From NCBI RefSeq assembly GCF_030408615.1, contig NZ_CP047187.1:1798001-1862000 (forward strand): a DNA stretch of 64,000 nucleotides. The letters are read 5' to 3'. This document shows, piece by piece, positions 8,652 to 15,904 of this stretch (its first letter is position 1; each line of letters starts with the position of its first letter). Source of the DNA: Corynebacterium bovis DSM 20582 = CIP 54.80. Its GTDB lineage: Bacteria; Actinomycetota; Actinomycetes; Mycobacteriales; Mycobacteriaceae. Below the pieces are notes generated by a model. That model worked only from the letters and a program-made list of their open reading frames with translations, did not search any database and had not been told where the DNA came from. Both the position numbers and the translations under genes were made by a program.

Positions 8652-9578
8652 TCAGTAGCCGCGGTCCGGGTCCAGCTCCGTGACCATCGTCTCCCCGGCG
8701 GTGAAGCGCCGGTAGTTCTCCGCGACGACCGGCGCCAGCTGGCCGTCCATCGAGGACTTCGTGTTCGCCGCGTGCGTCGTGATCGCCACGGTGTCCATCC
8801 CCCACAGCGGGTGGTCGTCGGGCAGCGGTTCGGGGTCGGTGACGTCGAGCCCCGCCCCGCTGACCTTCCCGCTGCGCAGCGCCTCGACCAGCGCGTCCGT
8901 GTCCACGACGGCCCCGCGGGCCACGTTGACGACCGTCACCCCGTCCCGGCACGCGGCGAGCGCGTCGGCGTCGACGAGCCCGCGGGTCTCGTCGGTGAGC
9001 GGCGCGGAGAGGATGAGGTGGTCGACCTGCGGCCAGACCTCGTCGATGCGGGAGTACGGGTAGGTCTCCCGCGCACCGTCGACCGTGCGGCCGGACATGT
9101 TCACCGCGACGGTCTCCGCCCCGAACGTCGCGAGCATCTCGATGAGGTGCCCGCCGATGCCGCCGGCGCCGATGATGCCGACGGTCGTCCCGTGGAGCCA
9201 CCTGGTCCGCCGGTCGACCTCCTTCGCGATGTCCCACGTCCGCTCGCGGGCGATGCGGGTGTGGAGGTGGAGGACGTTGAGGAGCAGCCCGACGGCCGAC
9301 TCCGCCACCTGGAGGCCGTAGATCCCGGAGGCGTTGGACCACCGGCGGGTTCCGTCGGGACCCCTGGTGACGACCCCGGCGTCGATGAACGACTCGATCC
9401 CCGCCTGGCACAGCTGCACCCAGCGGACGGAGTCGGGGAGGTCGGGGAACCCCTCGCGCCCGACACCGGAACAGATGAACGCCTCGGCGTCACCGAGGGT
9501 GTCGACGAGCGTCGCCCCGGCCTCGCGGAGGGCGTCACTGGTCTGCGGAAGTGGATCCTTACCGATGAATACGCGCAT
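8652..9578 (-). CDS. D-isomer-specific 2-hydroxyacid dehydrogenase family protein
   Basis: NAD(P)-dependent oxidoreductase of 308 residues that interconverts 2-oxo and (R)-2-hydroxy acids. The Rossmann loop GAGGIGG is at 137-143. The catalytic set is Arg221 in VNVARGA, Glu250 in DPEPLPDDHPLW and His269 in TTHAAN. The N-terminal catalytic half is short, as in the GhrA/YcdW-like group acting on glyoxylate or hydroxypyruvate. On the minus strand AAAGGGG precedes the ATG by a few nt, so this gene, unlike its neighbours, appears to have a normal leader. It is downstream of and co-directional with the Pro/Gly-rich membrane protein gene. Confidence 0.87.
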   Translation of the reverse strand: MRVFIGKDPLPQTSDALREAGATLVDTLGDAEAFICSGVGREGFPDLPDSVRWVQLCQAGIESFIDAGVVTRGPDGTRRWSNASGIYGLQVAESAVGLLLNVLHLHTRIARERTWDIAKEVDRRTRWLHGTTVGIIGAGGIGGHLIEMLATFGAETVAVNMSGRTVDGARETYPYSRIDEVWPQVDHLILSAPLTDETRGLVDADALAACRDGVTVVNVARGAVVDTDALVEALRSGKVSGAGLDVTDPEPLPDDHPLWGMDTVAITTHAANTKSSMDGQLAPVVAENYRRFTAGETMVTELDPDRGY

Positions 9579-9680
9579 GCCCCCTTTCTACACACGTCAG
9601 GGCCACCGGCCGCGGCCGCCGACCGGGGTCGGGGCGGGTGCGCGGCCGGGCGGGACCGCCGACGCGCGGCCCGGGGGCAG

Positions 9681-9780
9681 GGTCCGGACCGGGGTCAGGC
9701 CGGGGTCAGCGCAGGATCCGGGCCGGGGTCAGCGCAGGATCCGGGCCGGGGTCAGCGCAGTTTCCGGGCCGGGGTCAGAG
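9681..9780. repeat. 23-bp tandem repeat spanning a stop codon
   Basis: Two exact 23-bp units (9714-9736 and 9737-9759) of the form GGATCCGGGCCGGGGTCAG followed by CGCA, a third diverged unit (9760-9780) and a partial unit before them. The last unit contains the TGA (TCA on the plus strand, 9775-9777) of the membrane-protein gene, so the stop-codon region has been copied downstream. Confidence 0.8.
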
Positions 9781-10908
9781 CCCCGCCGTGCCGGGGGTGC
9801 CGGTGCCGCCACCGGTGCCCGCACCGCCGGCGCCCGGGTCGCCGGTGCCGCCGGTCCCGTCCCCGCCGAACTGCTCCTCCAGGCGGTTGAGCAGGTCGTC
9901 CAGGCCCTGGCCGAGCCCGTCGCCCGTGCCGCCGTCGGTGCCCGTCCCACCGGTGCCGCCCGTGCCGTCGTCGGGGGTCTGCCCGCCGTCGCTGTTGTCG
10001 GGGCGCGACGGCAGCAGCGTCGACAGGTCCGGGATGTGGAGGCCGCGGCCGCCCTCGTCGGGGGCCGGCGACGGGGTGACCGTCACGGTCGTCGGCCGCT
10101 CCACGGTCTTCGTGACCTCACGCGGCTGGTCCGGACCACTGACCGCGCTGTACAGCCACAGCAGGAAGAACACGACCGCGACGACGACCGCCAGGGCGAG
10201 CAGCAGCACGAGGGCGAGGCCCCCGCCCCGCCCGGAACGCCGGCCACCACCGCCCCGTCCCGGCTGCGGCGCGCCGAACGACGGCTGCCCGTAACTCTCC
10301 GGCGGCGGACCCTGCGGCGGGCCCTGGTGCGGACCGGCCGGGCCGCCCTGGTAGGGACCGCCCTGGTAGGGGCCGCGCGGCGGGCCCTGCGGCGGGCCCT
10401 GCGGAGCCCCCTGGCCGGCCCCCGCCCACACGTAGCGGGGACCGGCGGGGCCGCCCGCGCCGTCGGCCGGACCGGGCCGGCCCGCGCCCGGGACGTCGCC
10501 GCCGCGACCGCCGGCCCCCGGGGCGGCGGAGGGCTCCGGGTACACCGCGGTCTCGGCGGTCACCGGGCCGGAGTAGCCGGGGTGGGCGGGAGGGGCCGCC
10601 GGCGCGTCACCGTCGAGGACGCGGGTGCGGTCCGGGTCGCCGTCCGCCCCGGCGCGGGGCATGACCGAGGTCTCGTCGTCCGCGCCGGCCGCCGGGCGGT
10701 GCGCACCGGCTCCCGCGCGGGGCATGACCGAGGTCTCGTCGTCCGCCCCGGTGGCCGGGCGGGCGGTGCCCTGACCACCCATGACCCGCGTGGGGTCGTC
10801 GTCCGGGCCGGGCCGCCGGGGGGACCGGGCGTACCCGTCCCCTCCGGCCCCCGCCCCGGGACCGTGGTCGTGCCGGGGGTCGTGCCGGGGGTCGTTGCCT
10901 CGCGTCAT
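9775..10908 (-). CDS. Pro/Gly-rich single-pass membrane protein with repeated DxTxV motifs
   Basis: 377 residues of unknown function. The long cytoplasmic N-terminus is rich in Pro, Gly and Gln. It contains five spaced words of one kind: DPTRVM, DETSVMPRAG twice, DRTRVL and ETAVYP. Such acidic-x-Thr-x-hydrophobic motifs resemble Ser/Thr-kinase sites read by FHA domains (inference). A Gly/Pro/Gln tract (QGPPQGPP, PYQGG) follows, then one transmembrane helix at about 232-254, and an extracytoplasmic part with KTVERPTTVTVTPSP and a Gly/Thr-rich repeat tail. The ATG at 10908 has GAAGGGAG about 9 nt upstream. A -10-like TAGAAT lies at 11032-11037 next to repeated GGGGATT sites. Confidence 0.72.
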   Translation of the reverse strand: MTRGNDPRHDPRHDHGPGAGAGGDGYARSPRRPGPDDDPTRVMGGQGTARPATGADDETSVMPRAGAGAHRPAAGADDETSVMPRAGADGDPDRTRVLDGDAPAAPPAHPGYSGPVTAETAVYPEPSAAPGAGGRGGDVPGAGRPGPADGAGGPAGPRYVWAGAGQGAPQGPPQGPPRGPYQGGPYQGGPAGPHQGPPQGPPPESYGQPSFGAPQPGRGGGGRRSGRGGGLALVLLLALAVVVAVVFFLLWLYSAVSGPDQPREVTKTVERPTTVTVTPSPAPDEGGRGLHIPDLSTLLPSRPDNSDGGQTPDDGTGGTGGTGTDGGTGDGLGQGLDDLLNRLEEQFGGDGTGGTGDPGAGGAGTGGGTGTPGTAGL

Positions 10909-11253
10909 GTCTCGTGCTCCCTTCCGGGTCGACCGCGCCGGGTGTGCGGGGGCCGCGGTGAGGCTGCGGACTCCCCCGGGCGCGGGGTGCGTGTGGCGTC
11001 GACCGGGTCGGCCGACGCCCGCGTCCGGACGATTCTAGCTGGTCGCGGACGTGAATCCCCTCCGGGGCCGGGGATTGTCAGGCAATCCCCACCGCGCGGC
11101 CACCCGGCGGACAGGCCGTTCCCCGCGCCCGGGACCCGCGCGTTCCCGTGCCCGCCCTCACCCCCGCGCCCGGTGCCCCCGCCACGCACCGCGCCCGGGA
11201 CCCGCGCCTGCCCGGCGCCCGCGCCCTCCCCCGTGGCCCGGCCGCCGGCCGGC
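10909..11253 (-). promoter_or_regulatory. Intergenic region with promoter and GGGGATT operator-like repeats
   Basis: No gene is seen here. On the minus strand a TAGAAT (plus-strand 11032-11037) could serve the membrane-protein gene, leaving a leader of about 115 nt. Three AATCCCC/GGGGATT half-sites cluster at 11054-11090: AATCCCC at 11054-11060, then GGGGATTG (11070-11077) and CAATCCCC (11083-11090) as a perfect 8-bp inverted repeat with a 5-nt spacer. The cluster overlaps the expected -35 position and looks like an operator. The remainder (11091-11253) is GC-rich and featureless. Confidence 0.4.
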
Positions 11254-11838
11254 TCACGCCCGGTCGAAGACGACGTCCGCGACGTCCGACTGCGCCACGG
11301 GCCGCAGCCCCCACGCCTCCACCCCGACGTCGACCATCCCCGGGCCCGTGTCCGGCGCGTCCGAGTGGAGGTGGCCGTGGATGAGACGGGGGACGTCGAG
11401 GCGCAGTTCGTCGTACCTGGACTCCATCCCCTCGTGATCGCGACCGGGTCGGGGGAAGTGGCTCAGCCACACGTCCTGATCCTCCCACCGCAGCTTCTGG
11501 TAGGCCTGCACGGACCGGAAGACCTCGAGGTAGCGGCGTTGCCGCAGGTGGGCGCCGCGGTGGAGCGGGTGGCAACTGTCGTGGTTGCCGGCGATGAGGT
11601 CCGCGGTGGCCCCGGCCGCCGTGAGGACGTCCGCGAGGAGGTCGAGGGCGCGGTCCTCGTCCGCGGTGTCGCCGCAGCTCAGGTCGCCGAGCATCCACAC
11701 GGTGTCCCCGGCGGAGAGGGTGTCCCGCAGTCCGTCGAGGACGGCGGCGTCATGCTCCTCGACCGTGTCGAAGCCGCGCAGGGAGGCGACGAACCGGTGG
11801 CCGAGGTGAAGATCACTGGTGAACCACTGCTGTGCCAT
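11254..11838 (-). CDS. Metallophosphoesterase
   Basis: Calcineurin-like phosphoesterase of about 194 residues. All metal-ligand motifs are visible: SDLHLGH at the N-terminus, LGDLSCG, AGNHD, LSHFP and HGHLH near the C-terminus. The compact size and the HFP motif resemble bacterial YfcE-like or phage-type phosphoesterases acting on small phosphodiesters or nucleotides. ATG 11838 (MAQQWFTSDLHLGH) is chosen because the DLH motif then lies within ten residues of the start, as in the family; the longer frame (to 12195) overlaps the divergent gene. An imperfect -10-like CAGAAT lies 6 nt before this ATG, so it too may be leaderless. Confidence 0.85.
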   Translation of the reverse strand: MAQQWFTSDLHLGHRFVASLRGFDTVEEHDAAVLDGLRDTLSAGDTVWMLGDLSCGDTADEDRALDLLADVLTAAGATADLIAGNHDSCHPLHRGAHLRQRRYLEVFRSVQAYQKLRWEDQDVWLSHFPRPGRDHEGMESRYDELRLDVPRLIHGHLHSDAPDTGPGMVDVGVEAWGLRPVAQSDVADVVFDRA

Positions 11839-12030
11839 CCGACCATTCTGCATCAGGACCCGCCCGGCGCGCCTCCACCCCGGGGCCCGCGCGCCGTCCC
11901 TGTGGACAACTGCGGCCCTCCGGCCCCCTCCCCGCCCCCGGCGGCCGTCGGTGTCCACAGGCCGACGGCCCGCGGTGGCGTCCGGGGGTCCCGGGGCCCG
12001 TGCGCGTGGCAGACTCACGGTGACCGGTCG

Positions 12031-12089
12031 GCCGGGCCCGGACGGGCGGGACAGCCGGGAGCCGGGCCCGGACGGGCGGGACAGCCAGG
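12031..12089. repeat. Tandem duplication of a 30-bp GC-rich unit
   Basis: Two near-identical copies of GCCGGGCCCGGACGGGCGGG plus ACAGCC lie immediately upstream of the DUF2786 gene, in the divergent intergenic region. Confidence 0.7.
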
Positions 12090-12107
12090 GATGTGAGGGG
12101 AGCGACG

Positions 12108-12857
12108 ATGACGGACACGGAGACCATCCGGCAGCGGGTGGAGAAGCTGCTCCGGCAGGCGGCGGACCGCGAGGGGACACCGGAGGGGGCGACATTCCGC
12201 GACAAGGCCTTCGAGCTCATGGCGCGGTACAGCATCGAGCAGTCCCAGCTGCGGGGCGACACCGGTGCGGACAGTCACCGCGTGGGCGAGTTCACGGTGC
12301 ATCACCGGGGCTCGTACTCCGACCTGCAGTCGCGGCTGCTCACGCACCTGGCGTCGGTGCTGCACTGCCGGGCCGTGGTCTTCCGCTCCCCCGGGCGGTC
12401 GACCGTCGACCGGACGGTGGTCTTCGGTCGTCGCCACTACCTCGACCGGGTGGAGGTCCTGCACACGGCGTTGTCGCTGCACCTCGTGTCCGGTGCGACC
12501 GCGGCCGTCACCACCGCCCCCGGCGACGGCGGGCACGCGACCCGGCGGCGGAGGCGGTCGTGGATGCTGGGGTTCATCGCGTCGGTCACGGAGCGGCTGC
12601 GGACGGTCGAGGACAGTCACACCGGGGACTTCGCCCGGGACGGTCGGCCGGGGGAGGTCGTCCTTCTCGACGACGCCGCCCTCGCCGACCGGGCGATGCG
12701 GGACCGCTTCCCGTTCCTGCGCCGGGACCGGCGGCGCATCGGGGCCCTCGACCCGGACAGTTACCGGGAGGGTGTGGCGGCCGGGGAGCGGACGGACCTC
12801 GGGCAGGCCCGCGTCGCGGGGGCGCGGGCGCTGCCCGGACCGGGCGGGGCGGGGTGA
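12108..12857 (+). CDS. DUF2786 domain protein
   Basis: 249 residues. The first 40 (TIRQRVEKLLRQAAD, then EGATFRDKAFELMARYSI) match the helical DUF2786 domain known from actinobacteria and phages; the rest (VFGRRHYLDRVEVLHTAL, an Arg-rich RRRRRSWMLGF stretch, DPDSYREG) is typical of the longer members, of unknown function, sometimes described as possible nucleic-acid binders. ATG 12108 is preferred over GTG 12093 because GAGGGGAG lies 5 nt before it. The TGA and the 18 bases after it are repeated about 57 bp downstream. Confidence 0.8.
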   Translation: MTDTETIRQRVEKLLRQAADREGTPEGATFRDKAFELMARYSIEQSQLRGDTGADSHRVGEFTVHHRGSYSDLQSRLLTHLASVLHCRAVVFRSPGRSTVDRTVVFGRRHYLDRVEVLHTALSLHLVSGATAAVTTAPGDGGHATRRRRRSWMLGFIASVTERLRTVEDSHTGDFARDGRPGEVVLLDDAALADRAMRDRFPFLRRDRRRIGALDPDSYREGVAAGERTDLGQARVAGARALPGPGGAG

Positions 12858-12929
12858 ACCGGCGGCCACGGGGCGGGGCGCGGGGCGCGGGAGGCGGGGT
12901 GCCTGGCCGGGTGAACCGGCGGCCACGGG
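12852..12929. repeat. Duplicated stop-codon segment after the DUF2786 gene
   Basis: GGGTGAACCGGCGGCCACGG at 12852, which includes the gene's TGA, recurs exactly at 12909. A third degenerate copy follows at about 12932-12958. Confidence 0.75.
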
Positions 12930-13082
12930 TCGGGTGAGCGGGCCGGCCACGGGTCGGGCGGGACCCCGTGTCCCGCATCACCTGCCCTGAGTAATGTTTC
13001 AGGGGTCACACTGCTTGGAGTCCGTGACGCCCTGACACCGCGGCCCCCGCCGGCCGCGCCCCACGAGAGGAAGACCCACCCG

Positions 13083-14432
13083 ATGCCGAGGACATCGACC
13101 GCGGACGGGACCCCCGCCCCGTCCACCGCCCGCACCGTCCGGACGATCATCGCCGCGTCCAGCGGCAACCTCGTCGAATGGTTCGACTTCTACGTCTACG
13201 CCTTCTTCAGCGTGTACTTCGCGGAGAAGTTCTTCACCGGCACGGGACAGACCGGGGCGTACCTCCGGACCGCCGCGGTGCTCTTCGTCGGCTTCCTCAT
13301 GCGCCCGGTCGGCGGGTACATCTTCGGCCGCATCGCCGACCGCCACGGCCGCACACGGTCGATGATCACCGCGATCCTCATCATGTGCACCGGGTCGCTG
13401 CTCATGGCGGTCCTGCCCACGGCGGAGACGGTCGGCGCCCTCGCCCCGGTGCTGCTGCTCATCGTGCGGTGCATCCAGGGCATCTCCGTCGGCGGCGAGT
13501 ACGGGTCGACGGCGACGTACATGTCCGAGGTCGCGACGCCGCAGCGGCGCGGGTTCTACTCCAGCTTCCAGTACGTCACCCTCATCGGCGGGCAGCTGCT
13601 GGCCAGTGCCCTCGCGCTCGTCATGACGCGCGTCCTGTCCGAGGAGCAGATCGCGGACGGGTGGTGGCGGCTGCCGTTCGTCATCGGCGCGCTGGCCGCC
13701 GTCGTCTCCCTCGTCCTGCGGTCGCACCTGCACGAGACGACGTCCACCGCCGAGCGCGGGGAGGCCGGGGCCGGGACGTTCCGGGAGGTGCTGTCCTACC
13801 CGCGGGCGTTCCTCGTGGTCCTGGGGTTCACCGCCGTGGGGTCGCTGACCTTCTACACCTTCACGACGTACATGCAGAAGCACCTCATCAACACCACCGG
13901 GTTCAGCAAGGCCGACGTCGCCGGGCTCATGACGGTGTGCCTGCTCATCTTCATGGTCATGCAGCCGGTCATCGGCGCGCTGTCGGACCGGATCGGCCGG
14001 AAGACGTCGATGCTCATCTTCAGCGTCGGCATGATCGTCATCCCGCTGCCCGTGTTCGCCCTGCTGGGGACGCACCGGTCCGCGCTGACCGCGGGGATCG
14101 TGGTCGTCGTCGCGATGCTCGTGCTGAGCTTCTACACCTCGGTGTCCGGGATCGTGAAGGCCGAGATGTTCCCGGCGCACATCCGCGGGCTCGGCGTCGG
14201 GTTCACCTACGCCATCGGCAACTCCATCTTCGGCGGCTCGGCGGAGTACATCGCCCTCGGGCTGAAGGACATCGGGTGGGCCGGGGCGTTCCCCTGGTAC
14301 GTCGTCGTCATGGCGGCGCTGGGCCTCGTCGCGGTGTACTTCATGCACGACAACCGCGAGCACTCCACGATCGACAACCCCCACGCGAGCAGCTACTCCC
14401 GCCGCCGCACCACGCCCCCGCCGCGGGGCTAG
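13083..14432 (+). CDS. MFS transporter, metabolite:H+ symporter (MHS) type
   Basis: Twelve-helix inner-membrane transporter of 449 residues in the KgtP/ShiA/ProP-like MHS subfamily, which imports organic acids or osmolytes with protons. Hallmarks: GNLVEWFDFYVYAFFS at about 25-40, RPVGGYIFGRIADRHGRTRSM (loop 2-3), IRCIQGISVGGEYG (TM5) and SDRIGRKTSM (loop 8-9). GAGAGGAAG precedes ATG 13083 by about 9 nt. The terminal TAG overlaps the TAG of the convergent EamA gene within the palindromic CTAG. The 2-oxoglutarate/dicarboxylate class is the likeliest, but the substrate is not fixed by sequence. Confidence 0.88.
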   Translation: MPRTSTADGTPAPSTARTVRTIIAASSGNLVEWFDFYVYAFFSVYFAEKFFTGTGQTGAYLRTAAVLFVGFLMRPVGGYIFGRIADRHGRTRSMITAILIMCTGSLLMAVLPTAETVGALAPVLLLIVRCIQGISVGGEYGSTATYMSEVATPQRRGFYSSFQYVTLIGGQLLASALALVMTRVLSEEQIADGWWRLPFVIGALAAVVSLVLRSHLHETTSTAERGEAGAGTFREVLSYPRAFLVVLGFTAVGSLTFYTFTTYMQKHLINTTGFSKADVAGLMTVCLLIFMVMQPVIGALSDRIGRKTSMLIFSVGMIVIPLPVFALLGTHRSALTAGIVVVVAMLVLSFYTSVSGIVKAEMFPAHIRGLGVGFTYAIGNSIFGGSAEYIALGLKDIGWAGAFPWYVVVMAALGLVAVYFMHDNREHSTIDNPHASSYSRRRTTPPPRG

Positions 14433-15433
14433 GCTCCGCGGTCGCGGGTGCGGCGGGGGCGGGACAGCGTCGTCCCCCCACTGGCGAGGACGACGAGCCC
14501 GACGGCGACCCACTGGCGGACGCCGAGCACCTGCCCCAGCATGACCCACCCCGCGAGGGCGGCGACGGCCGGCTCCAGACTCAGCAGGATCCCGAACACC
14601 CCCGGCGGCGTGCGCCGCAACGCCGCGAGCTCCAGCGTGTACGGCACCACCGGCCCCAGCAGCGCGGTCCCCGCCGCGAGCAGCACCAGCCCCGGGTCCG
14701 TGACGACCACCGCCGCACCCCGGGCCCCGAGCGGCAGGGTGACCAGCGCCCCGACGGCCATCGCGACCGCCAGGCCGCCCGTCCCCGGCACGCGCCGCCC
14801 GACGGACGCCGCCGTGAGGATGTAGCAGACCCAGAACCCGCCGGCGCCGAGGGCGAGCAGCAGGCCGACCGCGTCGGCGGCGGCGACGGGCGACCCCGCG
14901 CCGCCGGCACCCGCACCCCCGGACACCGCGCCGTCGGCCGCGCCCCCGGCGCCCGTGACCGCGCCCGCGCCGAGCAGGCCGACCCCGACGACGGCCACGA
15001 CGACCCACACCATGTCCCGGGCGCTGCGCGACCGCACCGCGGCGAGCAGCAGCGGCCCGAGGAACTCCACCGTCACCGCCACCCCCAACGGCACCCGGTC
15101 GAGCGAGGCGTAGAACAGCCCGTTCATCCCGCCGAGGGCGACGCCGAGGAGCACGACCGCCCGCCACGCCCGCCGGTCCCACGAGCGGACCCGCGGCCGG
15201 GTCGCCGCGAGGAGGACGAGGGCGGCGAGGACGAGCCGGACCGACGTCGTCCCCCACGTCCCGGCGGAGGGGAACAGGTGGGTCGCCGCCGAGGCCCCGA
15301 ACTGGAGCGAGACGCACGACCCGAGGACGAGGGCCACGCCGCCGACCGAGGCCGACCGCGGGCGCGACGGGGGAAGCGACGCCGGGACGGGGTCGGCGGC
15401 GGGACGGCTCCGGGGCCGGGGGGTGACAGCCAT
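14429..15433 (-). CDS. EamA/DMT-family transporter (RhtA-like)
   Basis: Ten-helix drug/metabolite transporter of about 334 residues with two EamA repeats. This group (RhtA/YdcZ-like) exports amino acids and similar metabolites. Typical stretches: SLQFGASAATHLFPSAGTWGTTSVRL in helix 1-2, LGGMNGLFYASLDRVPLGVAVTVEFLGPLLLA, and in the second repeat PYTLELAALRRTPPGVFGILLSLEPAVAALAG. A Gly/Ala-rich loop separates helices 5 and 6. The ATG at 15433 lies 7 nt after CATACT; no ribosome-binding site is present. Longer upstream frames run into the tandem repeats and are unlikely. Confidence 0.86.
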   Translation of the reverse strand: MAVTPRPRSRPAADPVPASLPPSRPRSASVGGVALVLGSCVSLQFGASAATHLFPSAGTWGTTSVRLVLAALVLLAATRPRVRSWDRRAWRAVVLLGVALGGMNGLFYASLDRVPLGVAVTVEFLGPLLLAAVRSRSARDMVWVVVAVVGVGLLGAGAVTGAGGAADGAVSGGAGAGGAGSPVAAADAVGLLLALGAGGFWVCYILTAASVGRRVPGTGGLAVAMAVGALVTLPLGARGAAVVVTDPGLVLLAAGTALLGPVVPYTLELAALRRTPPGVFGILLSLEPAVAALAGWVMLGQVLGVRQWVAVGLVVLASGGTTLSRPRRTRDRGA

Positions 15434-15440
15434 GACGACG

Positions 15441-15446
15441 AGTATG
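15441..15446 (-). promoter_or_regulatory. -10 box of the EamA transporter gene
   Basis: CATACT on the minus strand, 7 nt before ATG 15433; leaderless arrangement. Confidence 0.45.
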
Positions 15447-15473
15447 GGAGGCCGACCCCGCCGGAGTCCACCT

Positions 15474-15590
15474 GTGCAGCCCCGCCCCGCGCAGCCGTGC
15501 AGCCCCGCCCCGCGCAGCCGTGCAGCCCCGCCCCGCGCAGCCGGCGGCCCCCGCCCCACGCGCCCGTGCAGCCCCGCCCCGCGCGCACCA
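15474..15590. repeat. 23-bp tandem repeat upstream of EamA gene
   Basis: Three exact units of GTGCAGCCCCGCCCCGCGCA plus GCC at 15474-15496, 15497-15519 and 15520-15542, then two diverged units to about 15590. Located between the divergent EamA gene and the LuxC/LuxE operon. Confidence 0.85.
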
Positions 15591-15599
15591 TTCCCGCGA

Positions 15600-15904
15600 C
15601 TCCCGCCCCGCACCCCGGAACAATCACAACAACCTTTTTCAGTAATGTCATCTGTGCTATAACCCCCGTCTCCCCCGCCCGCACTCATGTGACGGGAGAA
15701 AACCATTGTGTTGCGGGGGTGACCCCCCGATTCCACTGTGCGGGACACAGCGCGCAATGAGATATTTCGGACCACGGGACACCCCACCACCGGCGGGGTG
15801 CGGACGACCCCGCCGGGGCCGTTCACCCGCGCACGGGAACGTACGGAAACACGTACAGAAAACAGCACGTCACCACGTCGTCAACGAGACAACCCAAGGG
15901 AATC
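15600..15904 (+). promoter_or_regulatory. Promoter and long leader of the LuxC/LuxE-type operon
   Basis: A pocket of lower GC. TATAAC at 15658-15663 is a good -10, giving an untranslated leader of about 235 nt before the first gene. Inside it are a CGGGGG-TGAC-CCCCCG hairpin (15714-15729), two ACGTAC hexamers near 15839-15858, and finally AAGGGA 5 nt before ATG 15905. No conserved riboswitch was recognised. The leader could hold an attenuator. Confidence 0.45.

Noticed and set aside
11839..12195. N-terminal extension of the phosphoesterase
   Set aside because: Low-complexity sequence overlapping the divergent DUF2786 gene; the DLH motif fits a start at 11838.
15434..15868. N-terminal extension of the EamA transporter
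   Set aside because: It would translate the tandem repeats and spacer; the transporter fold begins after ATG 15433, which has its own -10 box.
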